Source: JAAYYF01 sp040255585
GTDB lineage: Bacteria > Deinococcota > Deinococci > Deinococcales > Trueperaceae
DNA: 5,648 bases
Assembly (NCBI GenBank): GCA_040255585.1
Contig: JBDZVI010000123.1
Span: 1 to 5,648, forward strand
Direction of reading: 5' to 3'
Within the stretch, counting starts at the first letter, position 1. The number at the start of each line of letters is the position of its first letter. Position numbers and translations under genes: made by a program. Below, piece by piece: positions 4,492 through 5,648 of the stretch. The notes under the pieces are model-generated. The model was not told the DNA's origin. It saw nothing but the letters and a program-made list of their open reading frames with translations, and made no database searches.

Positions 4492-5648
4492 ATGAACAAG
4501 GAGTTCGTAGACGCGCTCAACCTGCTGGCAGCCGAGCGCAACCTGGACAAGGAGCAACTGCTGGCCGACCTCGAGGACGCCCTCGGTCAGGCCTTCGAAC
4601 GCAACGTCATGCCGGGCCACCAGATCGACGTCGAGCTCGACCCCGAGTCGGGCGAGATGGACATCATGGTCATCCGTCGGGTCGTCGAGACGGTCGAGGA
4701 CCCCACCACCGAGATCTCGCTCGCCGACGCGCTCGACCTGGACGAAGAGGTCGAGGTCGGCATGGAGATGGAGTTCCCGGTCGACCCTGAGAAGTTCACA
4801 CGCATCGCCGTGCAGACGACCAAGCAGGTCATCACGCAGAAGATCCGCGAGGCCGAGCGCGCCTACGTCTTCGAGGAGTACAAGGACCGCGCCGGCGACA
4901 TCATGACGGGCGTCGTCGCGCGCACCGACAACAAGCGCAACGTCTTCGTCGACCTGGGCCGCGGCGAGGCCATCATGCCCGCCAAGGAGCAGATCGCCGG
5001 CGAGCGCTACATGGTCGGCATGCGGATCAAGGTGTACGTGCAGAACGTGGAGCTCAGCCCGCGCGGACCGTCCATCCACGTCTCGCGCGCCGCGCCTGAG
5101 CTCCTCGAGTACCTCATGCGCCAGGAGATCCCCGAGGTCGCCGACGGCACCGTTGAGCTCAAGGCCATCGCGCGCGAGGCTGGGCAGCGCTCCAAGGTCG
5201 CCGTCAGCTCGAACAACCCCAACGTCGACCCCATCGGGGCCTGCATCGGCCACCGCGGCAGCCGCATCCAGGCGGTGACCGGCGAGCTGCAGCGCGAACG
5301 CGTCGACATCATCCAGTGGGACGCCAACCCCCGCGAGTTCATCCGCAACGCGCTCTCCCCCGCCAAGGTCGGCAACATCGAGCTCGACACGGAGAACAAG
5401 TCGGCGCGCATCACGGTCGGCTCCGACCAGCTCTCGCTCGCCATCGGCAAGTCGGGCCAGAACGTCCGGCTCGCTGCGAAGCTCACGGGCTACAAGCTCG
5501 ACCTCCAGCCCTCCGAGACGGTCTCCGACTTCGACGCCGCCTTCCAGGCCGCCGCCTCGCGCCTCGGCGACGCCGCCGCGCAGCCCGAACGCACGCACTC
5601 CGCCTTCGACGCGCTCTTCAAGGACGCCGCCGCGCAGCCGACCGAGGA
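4492..5648 (+). CDS. nusA: Transcription termination/antitermination factor NusA (3' end outside window)
   Basis: NusA binds RNA polymerase near the beta-flap and RNA exit channel and modulates pausing, termination and antitermination. The ATG at 4492 has AGGGAG nine bases upstream. The frame is open for 385 codons to the window edge. Residues 1 to about 130 are the polymerase-binding NTD (MNKEFVDALNLLAAER; RRVVETVEDP at 62-71; EFPVDPEKF at 94-102). Residues about 134-199 are the S1 domain (GVVARTDNKRNVFVDLG, ending IHVSR). KH1 follows, with NPNVDPIGACIGHRGSRIQ (242-260), and KH2, with LAIGKSGQNVRLAAKLTGY (316-334). The remaining tail is Ala-rich with an internal duplication. The length already reached matches the compact NusA of Thermus-like bacteria, which lack the C-terminal acidic repeats of E. 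coli NusA, so the stop is probably near. Codons are strongly G/C-ending, more so than in the lipoproteins, as expected for a highly expressed housekeeping gene. Confidence 0.97.
   Translation, partial: MNKEFVDALNLLAAERNLDKEQLLADLEDALGQAFERNVMPGHQIDVELDPESGEMDIMVIRRVVETVEDPTTEISLADALDLDEEVEVGMEMEFPVDPEKFTRIAVQTTKQVITQKIREAERAYVFEEYKDRAGDIMTGVVARTDNKRNVFVDLGRGEAIMPAKEQIAGERYMVGMRIKVYVQNVELSPRGPSIHVSRAAPELLEYLMRQEIPEVADGTVELKAIAREAGQRSKVAVSSNNPNVDPIGACIGHRGSRIQAVTGELQRERVDIIQWDANPREFIRNALSPAKVGNIELDTENKSARITVGSDQLSLAIGKSGQNVRLAAKLTGYKLDLQPSETVSDFDAAFQAAASRLGDAAAQPERTHSAFDALFKDAAAQPTE
5569..5639 (+). repeat. nusA: In-frame direct repeat in the NusA C-terminal tail
   Basis: GACGCCGCCGCGCAGCC occurs at 5569-5585 and again at 5623-5639, exactly 54 bases (18 codons) apart, encoding DAAAQP twice (residues 360-365 and 378-383). 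The preceding residues are also similar (DFDAAF at 346-351 and AFDALF at 371-376), so the tail looks like an imperfect internal duplication. Confidence 0.85.

Noticed and set aside
4432..5598. Long minus-strand open frame (388 codons) opposite nusA
   Set aside because: It is antisense to the unmistakable NusA; its product is a low-complexity Asp/Leu/Val/Ala string of the kind produced by the reverse frame of GC-rich codons.

Overview
This GC-rich window looks like chromosomal DNA from a Deinococcota bacterium, possibly the Truepera/Trueperaceae side. I infer this from the base composition and from the NusA sequence, which resembles Thermus/Deinococcus NusA as I remember it; no search was run. 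It has two blocks: a tandem pair of paralogous surface lipoproteins, then the start of the conserved rimP-nusA transcription/translation operon.

Region by region: positions 1-140 hold what may be the N-terminal part of a minus-strand gene that leaves the window on the left (weak, unrecognised). A short non-coding stretch leads to lipoprotein A (356-1873, 505 aa). After a 294-base gap with no clear terminator comes lipoprotein B (2168-3673, 501 aa). Both proteins have a lipobox with the lipidated cysteine at residue 23, an immunoglobulin-like beta domain of about 80 residues, and seven SBBP-type beta-propeller blades. They align without gaps over residues 23-120 (54 of 98 identical by hand count), and both have lost the signature tryptophan in blade 5. 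They therefore arose by duplication of a complete gene.

From 3674 to 3963 lies the leader of the rimP operon. It contains two promoter-like elements that share TAGACT-N-ACGG and, between them, two abutting hairpins, the second followed by a short T run. This layout fits attenuation of the operon, possibly by NusA itself, although the hairpin could instead end the lipoprotein B transcript. rimP (16S/30S maturation factor) begins around a perfect 9-base tandem repeat that offers several starts. Two strong stem-loops without T runs separate rimP from nusA, which runs off the right edge after its NTD, S1, KH1 and KH2 domains, into a short internally duplicated C-terminal tail.

RimP and NusA act together in the sense of the widely conserved rimP-nusA-(ylxR)-infB cluster: ribosome small-subunit maturation and transcription pausing, termination and antitermination. 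The lipoproteins are not obviously connected with it. They are probably exported scaffold or binding proteins of unknown ligand. I saw no mobile element, CRISPR array, tRNA or rRNA. No wholly new system is evident; the leader architecture and the tandem propeller lipoproteins are the most interesting parts.
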